Positions 8,084 to 17,997 of a DNA stretch of 64,000 nt are shown here, piece by piece. The DNA is from Actinacidiphila yeochonensis CN732 (GTDB lineage Bacteria > Actinomycetota > Actinomycetes > Streptomycetales > Streptomycetaceae). The notes below the pieces were generated by a model. It was not told the origin of the DNA and did no database searches. It saw nothing but the letters and a program-made list of their open reading frames with translations. Position 1 is the stretch's first letter; every line of letters starts with the position of its first letter. Location of the stretch: assembly GCF_000745345.1 (NCBI RefSeq), contig NZ_JQNR01000005.1, positions 3,534,001 through 3,598,000 on the forward strand, in the 5' to 3' direction. The translations under genes and the position numbers were made by a program.

Positions 8084-10042
8084 GTGGCACTGCTGACCCG
8101 TATCAACGGTCCCCGCGACCTGGACCGGCTCGGCCCGCAGCAGCTGGAGCAGCTCGCCGGGGAGATCCGCGCCTTCCTCGTCGAAGCCGTCTCCAAGACG
8201 GGCGGCCACCTGGGCCCCAACCTGGGCGTGGTGGAGCTGACCATCGCGCTGCACCGCGTCTTCGACTCGCCGGTCGACCGCGTCCTGTGGGACACCGGGC
8301 ACCAGGCTTACGTCCACAAGCTGCTGACGGGGCGGCAGGACTTCAGCCGGCTCAAGTCCACCGGCGGCCTGTCCGGCTACCCCTCGCGTGCCGAGTCCGA
8401 GCACGACGTGATCGAGAACAGCCACGCCTCCACGGTGCTCGGCTGGGCCGACGGCCTGGCCAAGGCCAACCAGCTGCGCGGCCGCGGCGACCACGTCGTC
8501 GCCGTGATCGGTGACGGCGCGCTCACCGGCGGTATGGCCTGGGAGGCGCTGAACAACATCGCCGCCGCCAAGGACCGCCCGCTGGTCGTCGTCGTCAACG
8601 ACAACGAGTGGTCGTACTCGCCCACCATCGGCGGCCTGGCCAACCACCTGGCGACCCTGCGCACCACCGACGGCTACGAGCAGTTCCTCGCCCGTACCCG
8701 CGAGGTGCTGGAGCGCACGCCGCTCATCGGCCGGCCGCTGTACGAGACGCTGCACGGCGCCAAGAAGGGCCTGAAGGACTTCATCACCCCGCAGGGGATG
8801 TTCGAGGACCTGGGCCTGAAGTACCTCGGCCCGATCGACGGCCACGACATCGAGGCCGTGGAGTCCGCGCTCCAGCGCGCCAAGCGCTTCCGCGGTCCCG
8901 TGCTGGTGCACTGCATCACCGAGAAGGGCCGCGGCTACACCCCCGCCGAGCGGGACGAGACCGACCGCTTCCACGGCATCGGCCCGATCCACCCCGACAC
9001 CGGCCTGCCCATCGCCGCCGGCGGGGCCGACTGGACCTCCGTCTTCGGCGACGAGATGCTGGAGCTGGGCCGGGAGCGCGAGGACATCGTCGCCATCACC
9101 GCCGCGATGCTGCACCCGGTGGGCCTGACGAAGTTCGCCAAGGAGTTCCCCGACCGCGTCTACGACGTCGGCATCGCCGAGCAGCACGCCGCGGTCTCCG
9201 CCGCGGGCCTGGCCACGGGCGGGCTGCACCCGGTGGTCGCGGTCTACGCGACCTTCCTGAACCGCGCCTTCGACCAGGTGCTGATGGACGTCGCCCTGCA
9301 CCGCTGCGGGGTCACCTTCGTGCTGGACCGGGCCGGTGTGACCGGCAGCGACGGTCCGTCCCACAACGGCATGTGGGACATGTCGATCCTCCAGGTGGTG
9401 CCGGGCCTGCGGATCGCCGCGCCGCGCGACGCCGACCAGGTCCGCGCCCAGCTGCGCGAGGCCGTCGCCGTGGAGGACGCGCCCACGGTGGTGCGCTACT
9501 CCAAGGGCGCCGTCGGCCCCGCCGTCGCCGCGGTCGGACGGATCGGCGGCATGGACCTGCTGCGCCCGCCGGCCGAGGGCACCGAGCAGCCCGACGTGCT
9601 GCTGATCTCCGTGGGAGCGCTGGCCCCCATGTGCCTGGAGATCGCCGCACTGCTCGACGCCCAGGGCATCACCTCCACCGTGGTCGACCCGCGCTGGGTC
9701 AAGCCCGTCGACCCCGAGCTGCCCGCGCTGGCCGCCCGCCACCGGGTCGTGGTCACCGTCGAGGACAACGGACGGGCCGGCGGCGTCGGCTCCTCCATCG
9801 CGCAGGCCCTGCGGGACGCGGAGGTCGACGTCCCGCTGCGCGACTTCGGCATCCCCCAGGAGTTCCTGCCGCACGGCTCCCGCAAGGACGTCATGGCCGC
9901 CGTGGGGCTGACCGCGCCCGCCATCGCCCGGCAGGTCACCGGCGTCGTCGCCACCCTCGGCGGCCGGTTCGCCGACGAGGCCGCCGACCCGGCCGGGGCC
10001 GAGGGCGACCCCGCCGACACCGGTCGCGCCGCCCGCGACTGA
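8084..10042 (+). CDS. dxs: 1-deoxy-D-xylulose-5-phosphate synthase
   Basis: 652 residues. It condenses pyruvate and glyceraldehyde 3-phosphate with thiamine diphosphate, the first step of the MEP isoprenoid pathway, in the cytoplasm. Domains in order: TPP/PP domain with [24 protein letters not shown] and the Mg-TPP motif [15 protein letters not shown] (about 143-157); Pyr domain with the catalytic Glu in [13 protein letters not shown] and [15 protein letters not shown]; transketolase C-terminal domain from about 500. GTG 8084 is 6 bases after AGGAGG. It stands alone between terminators. Streptomyces often carry two dxs copies; this matches the copy located near xylFGH. Confidence 0.95.
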   Translation: MALLTRINGPRDLDRLGPQQLEQLAGEIRAFLVEAVSKTGGHLGPNLGVVELTIALHRVFDSPVDRVLWDTGHQAYVHKLLTGRQDFSRLKSTGGLSGYPSRAESEHDVIENSHASTVLGWADGLAKANQLRGRGDHVVAVIGDGALTGGMAWEALNNIAAAKDRPLVVVVNDNEWSYSPTIGGLANHLATLRTTDGYEQFLARTREVLERTPLIGRPLYETLHGAKKGLKDFITPQGMFEDLGLKYLGPIDGHDIEAVESALQRAKRFRGPVLVHCITEKGRGYTPAERDETDRFHGIGPIHPDTGLPIAAGGADWTSVFGDEMLELGREREDIVAITAAMLHPVGLTKFAKEFPDRVYDVGIAEQHAAVSAAGLATGGLHPVVAVYATFLNRAFDQVLMDVALHRCGVTFVLDRAGVTGSDGPSHNGMWDMSILQVVPGLRIAAPRDADQVRAQLREAVAVEDAPTVVRYSKGAVGPAVAAVGRIGGMDLLRPPAEGTEQPDVLLISVGALAPMCLEIAALLDAQGITSTVVDPRWVKPVDPELPALAARHRVVVTVEDNGRAGGVGSSIAQALRDAEVDVPLRDFGIPQEFLPHGSRKDVMAAVGLTAPAIARQVTGVVATLGGRFADEAADPAGAEGDPADTGRAARD

Positions 10043-10238
10043 GCCAGGCCGGGGCCTGCCGGGTCCGGCCCGCGCCCAGGGAAGAGGGGGGCACCCGCAC
10101 GGGTGAACCCCCTCTTCCGCTGGCGTACGCGTGAGCGCGCCTTTCCGGGTGAGACGACCCACCGCAGTGGAGTAACGACGTCGCCTGGAATCGGGAGGGC
10201 GGCACCTCGCCGCTCGCGACCCCAGGAGGTGCGCCTTC

Positions 10239-11744
10239 GTGGACACCGGATTCCAGGACAGCTCGACCCCGCCGCGCCGCGGGCTCTTCCGGGCGAAGAC
10301 CGTCGAGGAGTCCATCGCGGACACCGAGGACCCCGAGCGCGGGCTGCGCAAGGAGCTGTCCACGCTGGACCTGGTGGCCTACGGCGTCGGTGTGATCATC
10401 GGCACCGGCATCTTCGTGGTGACCGGCTCGGTCGCCAAGCAGTACGCCGGCCCCGCGGTCGCGCTGGCGTTCATCGCCGCCGGCGTCGTGTGCGCGCTGG
10501 CCGCGCTCTGCTACGCGGAGTTCGCCTCCACCGTGCCGGTGGCCGGCTCCGCGTACACCTTCGGCTACGCCTCCATCGGGGAGCTGCCCGCCTGGATCAT
10601 CGGCTGGGACCTGGTGCTGGAGCTGGCGCTGGGCGCGGCGGTGGTGGCCGGCGGCTGGTCCGGCTACATCGCCAGCCTGCTCTCCGACGCCGGGGCGGAC
10701 GTGCCCGCCTCGCTCAGCCACCAGGGCGGCGGCTTCGGCTTCGACATCCTGGCCGCCGCGCTGGTCCTGGTGCTCACCGGCATCGTGATGGTCGGCATGA
10801 AGCTGTCGGCCCGGGTCACGGGCGTGGTGGTGGCGGTGAAGGTCACCGTGGTGCTCCTGGTGATCTTCGCCGGCCTCTTCTACGTCACCGGCGGCAACTA
10901 CCACCCGTTCCTGCCGCCCTCGCGGTCCAACACCGGCGGCGGCTCCCAGCTGCACGCCCCGCTGGTCCAGGTGATGTTCGGGTTCACCCCGTCCTCGTTC
11001 GGCGTGATGGGCATCTTCTCCGCCGCCGCCGTGGTCTTCTTCGCCTTCATCGGCTTCGACATCGTCGCCACCGCCGCCGAGGAGACCCGCCACCCGCAGC
11101 GGGACCTGCCGCGCGGGATCTTCGGCTCCCTGGTGGTCTGCACCGTGCTGTACGTGGCGGTGTCGCTGGTCGTCACCGGGATGGAGAAGTACTCGAAGCT
11201 GGACACCAGCGCCCCGCTGGCCAACGCGTTCACCTCGGTCGGGGCGCACTTCTGGGCCGACGTGATCAGCTTCGGCGCCGCCGTCGGCCTCACCTCGGTG
11301 GTGCTGATCCTGCTGCTGGGCCAGACCCGGGTGTTCTTCGCGATGAGCCGGGACGGGCTGCTGCCCCGGGCCTTCTCCCGGGTCCACCCGCGCTTCGGCA
11401 CCCCCTACCGCACCACGCTGCTGCTGGGCACGGCCGTCGCGGCGATCGCCGGCTTCTTCAGCGTCGGGCAGCTGGAGGAGATGGTGAACATCGGCACGCT
11501 CTTCGCGTTCATCGTGGTCGCCGTGGGCGTGGTGGTGCTCCGCCACACCCGCCCCGACCTGCACCGGGCGTTCCGTGCGCCGTGGGTGCCGTTCCTGCCG
11601 GCGCTGTCGGTGTGCGCCTCGCTGTGGCTCATGATCAACCTCAGCGTCGAGACATGGCTGCGGTTCGCCGGCTGGATGGTCGTCGGCCTGGCCGTCTACT
11701 TCGGCTACGGCCGCGGTCACAGCCGGCTGGCACGCGGCCGCTGA
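10239..11744 (+). CDS. APC family amino acid permease
   Basis: 501 residues with about 12 membrane helices. The hallmark first helix GVGVIIGTGIFVVTG (about 47-61) and the PVAGSAYTFGYASIGELPAW segment identify the amino acid/polyamine/organocation (cationic amino acid transporter-like) family; FFAFIGFDIVATAAEET in helix 6 is also typical. It likely imports or exchanges an amino acid with protons. GTG 10239 lies 9 bases from AGGAGG. It is monocistronic, ending at the hairpin 11797-11822. Substrate cannot be told from sequence. Confidence 0.88.
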   Translation: MDTGFQDSSTPPRRGLFRAKTVEESIADTEDPERGLRKELSTLDLVAYGVGVIIGTGIFVVTGSVAKQYAGPAVALAFIAAGVVCALAALCYAEFASTVPVAGSAYTFGYASIGELPAWIIGWDLVLELALGAAVVAGGWSGYIASLLSDAGADVPASLSHQGGGFGFDILAAALVLVLTGIVMVGMKLSARVTGVVVAVKVTVVLLVIFAGLFYVTGGNYHPFLPPSRSNTGGGSQLHAPLVQVMFGFTPSSFGVMGIFSAAAVVFFAFIGFDIVATAAEETRHPQRDLPRGIFGSLVVCTVLYVAVSLVVTGMEKYSKLDTSAPLANAFTSVGAHFWADVISFGAAVGLTSVVLILLLGQTRVFFAMSRDGLLPRAFSRVHPRFGTPYRTTLLLGTAVAAIAGFFSVGQLEEMVNIGTLFAFIVVAVGVVVLRHTRPDLHRAFRAPWVPFLPALSVCASLWLMINLSVETWLRFAGWMVVGLAVYFGYGRGHSRLARGR

Positions 11745-11796
11745 GCCCGCCCCCGTCCCGCGGCCCGGCGGGTTCACCGGCCCCGGGCGGCCACCC

Positions 11797-11822
11797 GCCC
11801 CGGCCCGTTTCCGGGCCGGGGC
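11797..11822 (+). terminator. Terminator after amino acid permease gene
   Basis: Perfect 11-base arms (11797-11807, 11812-11822) with a TTTC tetraloop, 52 bases after the permease stop. Confidence 0.7.
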
Positions 11823-11879
11823 CGCGCGGTGGTAGAAATGCGCGAGAGCTCGCGCGGGACGATCGAGGTGGCGTAAGGC

Positions 11880-12755
11880 ATGGCCGAATCCAAGGGGTCC
11901 AAGGAATCGACGGGACCCGACAGCACCGGTGGCACGACGCTGCCGGGCTCCAAGAAGCGCAAGGGCATAGTGGCCCGGCTGCGCCCTTACGCCGTGGGTG
12001 TCATGGCGATGGTCGTGGTCTTCGGCGGCTCCGCGGTCATCGGCAAGCACGTGCGGGACAACAAGGACGACAAGGTCCGCAACCCCACCGGCGCCGCCGC
12101 GCCCGCCCCGGTGCCCACCGGCCCGGCCGACAGTGCCTCGCCGAGCCCCACCGCGGCCTCCGGGTCGAAGCTCCAGATCGCCATCCACCCGTCGGCGCCG
12201 GTGACCGTCACCATCTACGAGGACCTGCGCAGCCCCGACTCCAAGGCGTTCGCGGACGAGTACCAGGACACCTTCCGCCAGCTGCTGACGACCGGTCAGG
12301 TCGAACTCCACTACCAGCTGGTCACCGCCACCGACAGGACCTACGGCGGCACGGGTTCGGAGTACGTGGCCAACGCCGCGGCGTGCGCGCAGGACCAGAG
12401 CCGCTTCACGCAGTTCGTCCTGCAGGTCTGGCAGCACCAGCCCGACCCGCACTCCGACACCCTGGCCGACGAGAACCAGATAAAGAGTCTCGCGAGGAAG
12501 GCCGGCGGGATCAAGATGGCCACCTTCGAGCCCTGCATCGAGCAGGGCGACCACATCGGGTGGGTGCGCAGCTCGCAGGCCGACTTCGCCGCCTCGAAGC
12601 TGGGCTCGGTGCCGGCCGTGGAGATCGACAACAAGCCGGTGAAGGACGTGCGCACCTCGCTCACCCCGGCCGAGCTGCGCTCCGCGGTCGAGAAGGAGGT
12701 CAAGCGCGTGGTCGCGCTCCAGGCCACCCCGACGGCCTCGCCCACCCTGCACTGA
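11880..12755 (+). CDS. Membrane-anchored DsbA-like thioredoxin-fold protein lacking CxxC
   Basis: 291 residues: a basic cytoplasmic N-terminus, one membrane helix (about 37-55), a Pro/Ala-rich linker to about 97, then a DsbA/DSBA-oxidoreductase-like thioredoxin fold outside the membrane. The position of the redox motif reads EDLRSPDSK, so both cysteines are replaced by serine (S118, S121). The cis-Pro loop (LGSVPAVEID) is retained. Two other cysteines (in AAACAQDQ and EPCIEQ) could form a structural disulfide. Classical thiol oxidation is therefore unlikely; a binding or chaperone role is inferred. ATG 11880 is the only sensible start. It ends just before a bidirectional terminator. Confidence 0.75.
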   Translation: MAESKGSKESTGPDSTGGTTLPGSKKRKGIVARLRPYAVGVMAMVVVFGGSAVIGKHVRDNKDDKVRNPTGAAAPAPVPTGPADSASPSPTAASGSKLQIAIHPSAPVTVTIYEDLRSPDSKAFADEYQDTFRQLLTTGQVELHYQLVTATDRTYGGTGSEYVANAAACAQDQSRFTQFVLQVWQHQPDPHSDTLADENQIKSLARKAGGIKMATFEPCIEQGDHIGWVRSSQADFAASKLGSVPAVEIDNKPVKDVRTSLTPAELRSAVEKEVKRVVALQATPTASPTLH

Positions 12756-12785
12756 CAGGAGCGGGCGCCGGCGCCCAGGCGCACT

Positions 12786-12837
12786 GAACGGCGGGCCGCG
12801 GACCACCCTCACGGGTGCGTACCGCGGCCCGCCGTTC
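12786..12837. terminator. Bidirectional terminator between convergent genes
   Basis: Perfect 16-base arms (12786-12801, 12822-12837) with a 20-base loop, between the plus-strand DsbA-like gene and the minus-strand fatty-acid oxidation operon. Confidence 0.75.
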
Positions 12838-12971
12838 CCGTGTCGCGAGCCGCGGGCCCCGAGCTCCCCGGGGCCCCGCGGCATGACACGGCCGCGGCAC
12901 CAGCTCCCAGGAGCCCTGGCATCCGGCCCGGACACCGCCGGCGGGGCGCCCGTACGGCCCGCGACGCGGCG

Positions 12972-13006
12972 GTGCCCGGCGCCCCCTCGCGGGGGAGGCC
13001 GGGCAC
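12972..13006 (-). terminator. Terminator of the fadA-fadB operon
   Basis: Arms GTGCCCGGC (12972-12980) and GCCGGGCAC (12998-13006), plus inner C/G pairing, lie 20 bases past the stop of the minus-strand operon. Confidence 0.65.
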
Positions 13007-13026
13007 CGGGCGGCCGGGTGGGGCCG

Positions 13027-15162
13027 TCAGACCGCCGGGACGCTCGCCACGCCCGGTTCCAGGAACGGCTTGCCGTTCACCCGCTGGGACACGCCCTCCC
13101 GGTCCAGGTACGGCGTGACGCCGCCCAGGTGGAACGGCCAGCCCGCGCCGGTGATCAGGCACAGGTCGATGTCCTGCGCCTCGGCCACCACGCCCTCGTC
13201 CAGCATCAGCCCGATCTCCTGGGCCACCGCGTCCAGCACCCGCGCGCGCACCTGCTCCCCGGTGAGTACCGTGTCGCCCTGCTCGACCAGCGCCAGCACC
13301 TCGGGGTCCAGCTCCGGCCTGCCCGAGTCGTGGACGTAGAATCCGCGCTTGCCGGCCCTGACCATGGCCGCCAGGTTCCGCGAGACGGTGAACCGCTCGG
13401 GGAAGGCGTCGTGCAGCGTCTGCGACACGTGCAGGCCGATGGCCGGGCCGACCAGCTCCAGCAGCACCAGCGGCGACATCGGCAGGCCCAGCGGCTCCAC
13501 CGCCCGCTCGGCGACGTCCCACGGGGTGCCCTCGTCGATGGCGTTCTGGATCTCGCCCATGAAGCGGGTCAGGATGCGGTTGACCACGAACGCCGGGGCG
13601 TCCTTGACCAGTACCGCGGTCTTCTTCAGCTTCTTCGCCACGGCGAACGCGGTGGCCAGCGAGGCGTCGTCGGTCGCCTCGGCCCGCACCACCTCCAGCA
13701 GCGGCAGCACCGCGACCGGGTTGAAGAAGTGGAAGCCGACCACCCGTTCGGGGTGCGCGAGCTTCGCGGCCATCTCCGACACCGACAGCGAGGAGGTGTT
13801 GGTGGCCAGTACCGCGTCCGGCCGTACCACCGCCTCCAGTTCGGCGAAGACCTGCTGCTTGACGCCCATCTCCTCGAAGACGGCCTCGATCACGAAGTCC
13901 GCGTCGCCGAACGCCGCCGCCTTGTCCAGGTGGCCGGTGACCAGGCCCTTGAGCCGGTTGGCCTGGTCGGGGCGGACCCGGCCGCGGGTCAGCAGCCGGT
14001 CGATCTCGCCGTGCACGGAGGCGACGCCCTTGTCGATCCGCTCCTGGTCGACGTCGGTGAGCACCACCGGCACCTCAAGGCGGCGGGCGAACAGCAGCGC
14101 CAGCTGGGAGGCCATCAGGCCCGCGCCCACCACGCCGACCTTGGACACCGGACGGGCCAGCGACCGGTCCGGCGCGCCCACGGGCCGCTTGCCGCGCTTC
14201 TGCACCAGGTTGAAGGCGTAGACCCCGGCCCGCAGCTCGCCTCCCATGATCAGGTCGGCCAGCGCCTCGTCCTCGGCGGCGAACCCCTGCCGCAGGTCGC
14301 CGCCGCGGGCCGCCGAGATGAGCTCCAGCGCCCGGTAGGCGGCCGGGGCCGCGCCGTGCACCTTGCTGTCGGCGATCTCCCGGCCGCGCGCCACCGCCAG
14401 GTCCCACGCCTCGCCGCGGTCCACCTGCGGGCGGGCCACCTCCAGCTGGCCGCGCAGCACGGCGGCGGTCCAGGCGAGCGACTGCTCCAGGAAGTCGGCG
14501 GCCTCGAACAGGGCGTCGGCGATGCCGAGTTCGAAGACCTGGGCGCCCTTGAGCTGGCGGTTCTGGTTGAGCGCGTTCTCGATGATGACGGTGACCGCCC
14601 GGTCGGCGCCGATCAGGTCGGGCAGCAGCGTGCAGCCGCCCCAGCCCGGCACCAGGCCGAGGAAGACCTCGGGCAGCGCGAACGCCGGGACCGACGCGGA
14701 GACGGTCCGGTAGGTGCAGTACAGGCCGATCTCGACGCCGCCGCCCATGGCCGCGCCGTTGTAGTACGCGAAGGTCGGCACCGCCAGCGACCGCAACCGG
14801 GAGAAGACCTCGTGGCCGCCGCGGCCGATCGCCAGCGCCTCCTCGCGGCGGGCCAGCAGCTCCACGCCCTTGAGGTCGGCGCCGACGGCGAAGATGAACG
14901 GCTTGCCGGTGATCCCGACGCCGATGATCTCCCCGTCCGCGGCCTCCTTCTCGACCTGGTCCAGCGCCGCGTCCAGGTGGCCCAGCGACCGCGGGCCGAA
15001 GGTGGAGGGCTTGGTGTGGTCGAAGCCGTTGTCCAGCGTGACGAGGGCGAACCGGCCGGCCCCCGGCAGCTCCAGGTGGCGTACGTGGGCCTGGGTGACG
15101 ACCTCGTCGGGGAAGCGCTCGGCCGCCTGGGCCAGCAGGTCCTTGGTGGTGGGCTCGCTCAC
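13027..15162 (-). CDS. fadB: Multifunctional enoyl-CoA hydratase / 3-hydroxyacyl-CoA dehydrogenase (FadB/FadJ type)
   Basis: 711 residues carrying two activities of fatty acid beta-oxidation: hydration of enoyl-CoA and NAD-dependent oxidation of 3-hydroxyacyl-CoA. The N-terminal crotonase domain (about 1-300) contains the oxyanion-hole segments FAVGADLKGVE and NGAAMGGGVEIGL. The NAD domain starts at VGVVGAGLM (about 355) with DVDQERID, and the C-terminal 3HCDH domains follow (GFHFFNPVAVLPLLEVV, then KDAPAFVVNRIL). GTG 15162 overlaps the thiolase stop by four bases, so translation is coupled. Its partner thiolase makes the usual FadBA trifunctional set. Confidence 0.92.
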   Translation of the reverse strand: MSEPTTKDLLAQAAERFPDEVVTQAHVRHLELPGAGRFALVTLDNGFDHTKPSTFGPRSLGHLDAALDQVEKEAADGEIIGVGITGKPFIFAVGADLKGVELLARREEALAIGRGGHEVFSRLRSLAVPTFAYYNGAAMGGGVEIGLYCTYRTVSASVPAFALPEVFLGLVPGWGGCTLLPDLIGADRAVTVIIENALNQNRQLKGAQVFELGIADALFEAADFLEQSLAWTAAVLRGQLEVARPQVDRGEAWDLAVARGREIADSKVHGAAPAAYRALELISAARGGDLRQGFAAEDEALADLIMGGELRAGVYAFNLVQKRGKRPVGAPDRSLARPVSKVGVVGAGLMASQLALLFARRLEVPVVLTDVDQERIDKGVASVHGEIDRLLTRGRVRPDQANRLKGLVTGHLDKAAAFGDADFVIEAVFEEMGVKQQVFAELEAVVRPDAVLATNTSSLSVSEMAAKLAHPERVVGFHFFNPVAVLPLLEVVRAEATDDASLATAFAVAKKLKKTAVLVKDAPAFVVNRILTRFMGEIQNAIDEGTPWDVAERAVEPLGLPMSPLVLLELVGPAIGLHVSQTLHDAFPERFTVSRNLAAMVRAGKRGFYVHDSGRPELDPEVLALVEQGDTVLTGEQVRARVLDAVAQEIGLMLDEGVVAEAQDIDLCLITGAGWPFHLGGVTPYLDREGVSQRVNGKPFLEPGVASVPAV

Positions 15163-16382
15163 TTGTCCCCCTCGAAGTGCGGGTTCTCCCAGATGACGGT
15201 GCCGCCCATGCCGAAGCCGACGCACATCGTGGTGATGCCGTAGCGCACCTGCGGCTGGTCCTCGAACTGCCGGGCCAGCTGCGTCATCAGCCGCACCCCG
15301 GAGGAGGCCAGCGGGTGCCCGAACGCGATGGCGCCGCCGTACTGGTTGACCCGCGGGTCGTCGTCCGCGATGCCGTAGTGGTCCAGCAGCGACAGCACCT
15401 GCACGGCGAACGCCTCGTTCACCTCGATCAGGCCGATGTCGTCCATCGTCAGGCCGGCCCGGGCGAGCGCCTTCTCGGTGGCCGGGATCGGGCCGATGCC
15501 CATCACCTCCGGCTCGACGCCGGCGAACGCGTACCCCACCAGGCGCATCTTCACCGGCAGGCCCAGCTCCTCGGCCACGTCCTCGGCGGCCAGCAGCGAG
15601 GCGGTGGCGCCGTCGTTGAGGCCGGCGGAGTTGCCCGCGGTGACCCGGCCGTGCGGGCGGAAGGGGGTCTTCAGGCCGGCCAGCTGCTCGACCGTGGTGC
15701 CGGGCCGCATCGGCTCGTCCGCGGTGGCCAGGCCCCAGCCGGTCTCCCCGCCCTCGGGGGAGGTGCGGCGCACCGCGATCGGCACCAGGTCCGGCTGGAC
15801 CCGGTTGTCGGCGTAGGCCTTGGCGGCCTTCTCCTGGCTGCGCGCCGCGTACGCGTCGGCCCGCTCCCTGGTCAGCCGCGGGAAGCGGTCGTGCAGGTTC
15901 TCCGCGGTCATGCCCATGAACAGCGCGGACTCGTCGACCAGCTTCTCCGAGACGAACCGCGGGTTGGGGTCCACGCCCTCGCCCATCGGGTGGCGGCCCA
16001 TGTGCTCCACCCCGCCGGCCACGACCACGTCGTAGGCGCCCAGCGCGATGCCGCCCGCGGTGGTGGTCACCGCGGTCATGGCGCCGGCGCACATCCGGTC
16101 GATGGAGAAGCCCGGCACGGTCGTCGGCAGCCCGGCCAGGATGGCGGCCGTGCGGCCCAGCGTCAGGCCCTGGTCGCCGATCTGCGTGGTGGCGGCCACG
16201 GCCACCTCGTCGATCCGGCCCGGCTCCAGGCCCGGGTTGCGCCGCAGCAGCTCCCGGACGCACTTGATCACCAGGTCGTCGGCGCGGGTCTCGTGGTAGA
16301 TGCCCTTGGGGCCCGCCTTGCCGAACGGTGTCCGGACGCCGTCGACGAAAACGACGTCCCTCGCGGTACGAGGCACCTTCAC
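15159..16382 (-). CDS. fadA: Acetyl-CoA acyltransferase (thiolase, FadA type)
   Basis: 407 residues. It catalyses thiolytic cleavage of 3-ketoacyl-CoA in beta-oxidation. The acylated cysteine is in SIDRMCAGAM (Cys98), the His motif is GGAIAFGHPLASSG, and the second cysteine is in TTMCVGFGMGG near the C-terminus. GTG 16382 has the purine-rich GAAGGGGA upstream. It is the first gene of a two-gene operon with the hydratase/dehydrogenase. The 268-base region upstream (16383-16650) holds its promoter and the 3' side of the rnd gene; no other gene is seen there. Confidence 0.92.
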   Translation of the reverse strand: MKVPRTARDVVFVDGVRTPFGKAGPKGIYHETRADDLVIKCVRELLRRNPGLEPGRIDEVAVAATTQIGDQGLTLGRTAAILAGLPTTVPGFSIDRMCAGAMTAVTTTAGGIALGAYDVVVAGGVEHMGRHPMGEGVDPNPRFVSEKLVDESALFMGMTAENLHDRFPRLTRERADAYAARSQEKAAKAYADNRVQPDLVPIAVRRTSPEGGETGWGLATADEPMRPGTTVEQLAGLKTPFRPHGRVTAGNSAGLNDGATASLLAAEDVAEELGLPVKMRLVGYAFAGVEPEVMGIGPIPATEKALARAGLTMDDIGLIEVNEAFAVQVLSLLDHYGIADDDPRVNQYGGAIAFGHPLASSGVRLMTQLARQFEDQPQVRYGITTMCVGFGMGGTVIWENPHFEGDK

Positions 16383-16650
16383 TCCCCTTCGATTGAGTCC
16401 GCTCGCCTCCGGGCTCCCCCCAGGGCGCTAACCAGGGGTTCACCACGGGCTTCCCGGTACCCGGAGCCTGCGGCCGGCGTGTTGCCCGCCATGCTACTCG
16501 CGGGTAACCCATATGCGCACGGGTACCCGGTGAAGCGGTGCACGTCACATTCCGCGTCGCGTTCGGGGGCGTCGAGCGGCGCACCCCGATGGCCGCGCGG
16601 TATCGCCCGGCCGGGTGTTACCCGAGGTTACTCGCTCGGGTCACCAGAGG

Positions 16651-17895
16651 TTACTCCTCGGTCGGCTGGGTGAGGAGGGCGCGGGTGAGCAGGGGAGTGG
16701 TGAGCTTGACCTGCCAGGGGCGGGCACCCAGGCAGGTCAGCTCGGCGGACACCGCCTCGGGCGACGGCTCGGCCGGGGGAGCCCAGCACAGCCGGCGCAC
16801 GGTGTCGGGGGAGAGCAGGTTCTCCTGCGGCAGGTTCAGCTCCTCGGCCAGCGCCGACACCGCGGCGCGGGCCGCGCTGAGCCGGGCCGCGGCCTGCGGG
16901 TCCTTCTCCGCCCAGGCCCGCGGCGGCGGGGGACCGGTGAACGGGCCGGTCGGCTGCGGCAGCTCCCGCTCCGGCAGCGCGCGGGCCCGGTCCACGGCGG
17001 CCTGCCACACCTCCAGCTGCCGGCGGCCCATCCGATGGCCGAACCCCGGCAGCGCGGCCAGCGCGTGCGCGTTCGACGGCAGCTCCAGGGCCGCGGCCAC
17101 GATCGCCGCGTCGGTGAGCACCCGCCCCGGCGAGACGTCCCGCTCCCGGGCGGCCTGGTCCCGGGTCTGCCACAGCTCCCGGACGACGGCGATCTGCCGG
17201 CGCCGGCGCACCTTGTGCATCCCCGACGTCCGCCGCCACGGGTCCACCCGCGGCGCCGCCGGGGGAGCGGCCGCGATGGCCGCGAACTCCTCCAGCGCCC
17301 ACTCCAGCTTGCCCTGGCCGCGCAGCTCCTCCTCCAGCGCGTCGCGCAGGTCCACCAGCAGCTCCACGTCGAGCGCGGCGTACCGCAGCCACGGCTCGGG
17401 CAGCGGGCGGGTGGACCAGTCGACGGCCGAGTGCCCCTTCTCCAGGACGTAGCCGAGCACGTTCTCCACCATCGCGCCCAGGCCGACCCGGGCGAAGCCG
17501 GCCAGCCGCCCGGCCAGCTCGGTGTCGAAGAGGGAGGTCGGCCGCATGCCGAGTTCGAGCAGGCAGGGCAGGTCCTGCGTGGCGGCGTGCAGCACCCATT
17601 CGGTCCCGGAGAGCGCGGAGCCGAGCGCGGCGAGGTCGGGGCAGCCGACGGGGTCGATCATGGCGGTCCCGGCGCCGGCGCGGCGCAGCTGGACCAGGTA
17701 GGCGCGCTGCCCGTAGCGGTAGCCGGAGGCGCGCTCGGCGTCCACGGCGACCGGGCCGGTGCCGGAGGCGAAGGCGTCCACCACCTCGGCGAGGGCCTTC
17801 GACGTCGCCGTCACCGGCGGGATGCCCTCGCGTGGTTCGAGCAGGGGGACCGGCGCCGGGCGTACGGGGGTTGCGGTCTCTTTGGCGTCGGTCAC
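16651..17895 (-). CDS. rnd: Ribonuclease D-type 3'-5' exonuclease (HRDC domain)
   Basis: 414 residues. The DEDD exonuclease domain has its acidic residues in PVAVDAERASGYRYG, LHAATQDLPCL and RYAALDVELLVDL, so the metal-binding active site is complete. An HRDC nucleic-acid-binding domain follows at about 215-295 (VRELWQTRDQAARERDVSP) and a C-terminal actinobacterial extension to 414. The likely role is 3' processing of tRNA and other stable RNA precursors in the cytoplasm. GTG 17895 is used; the ribosome binding site is weak. Confidence 0.9.
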   Translation of the reverse strand: MTDAKETATPVRPAPVPLLEPREGIPPVTATSKALAEVVDAFASGTGPVAVDAERASGYRYGQRAYLVQLRRAGAGTAMIDPVGCPDLAALGSALSGTEWVLHAATQDLPCLLELGMRPTSLFDTELAGRLAGFARVGLGAMVENVLGYVLEKGHSAVDWSTRPLPEPWLRYAALDVELLVDLRDALEEELRGQGKLEWALEEFAAIAAAPPAAPRVDPWRRTSGMHKVRRRRQIAVVRELWQTRDQAARERDVSPGRVLTDAAIVAAALELPSNAHALAALPGFGHRMGRRQLEVWQAAVDRARALPERELPQPTGPFTGPPPPRAWAEKDPQAAARLSAARAAVSALAEELNLPQENLLSPDTVRRLCWAPPAEPSPEAVSAELTCLGARPWQVKLTTPLLTRALLTQPTEE

Positions 17896-17997
17896 CTGTC
17901 AAGGGTAGCCGTGCGGCGCCGATCCGGTGGATCGGCGCCGCTGCGCCGTACGGAGGCCGGGCCCCGCCGGGCCTTGAGGCGCGGTGCGGTCAGCGGG

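Noticed and set aside
6094-8295. 733-codon minus-strand open frame over xylG/xylH and the dxs start
   Set aside because: Antisense artefact of high GC; no motif, and it crosses the tandem terminators after xylH.
7720-8514. Plus-strand open frame in the region before dxs
   Set aside because: No ribosome binding site or homology; its second half overlaps dxs in another frame.
9936-12935. 999-codon minus-strand open frame
   Set aside because: Antisense to the permease and DsbA-like genes, which have recognised domains; the frame is Gly/Arg/His-rich without a fold.
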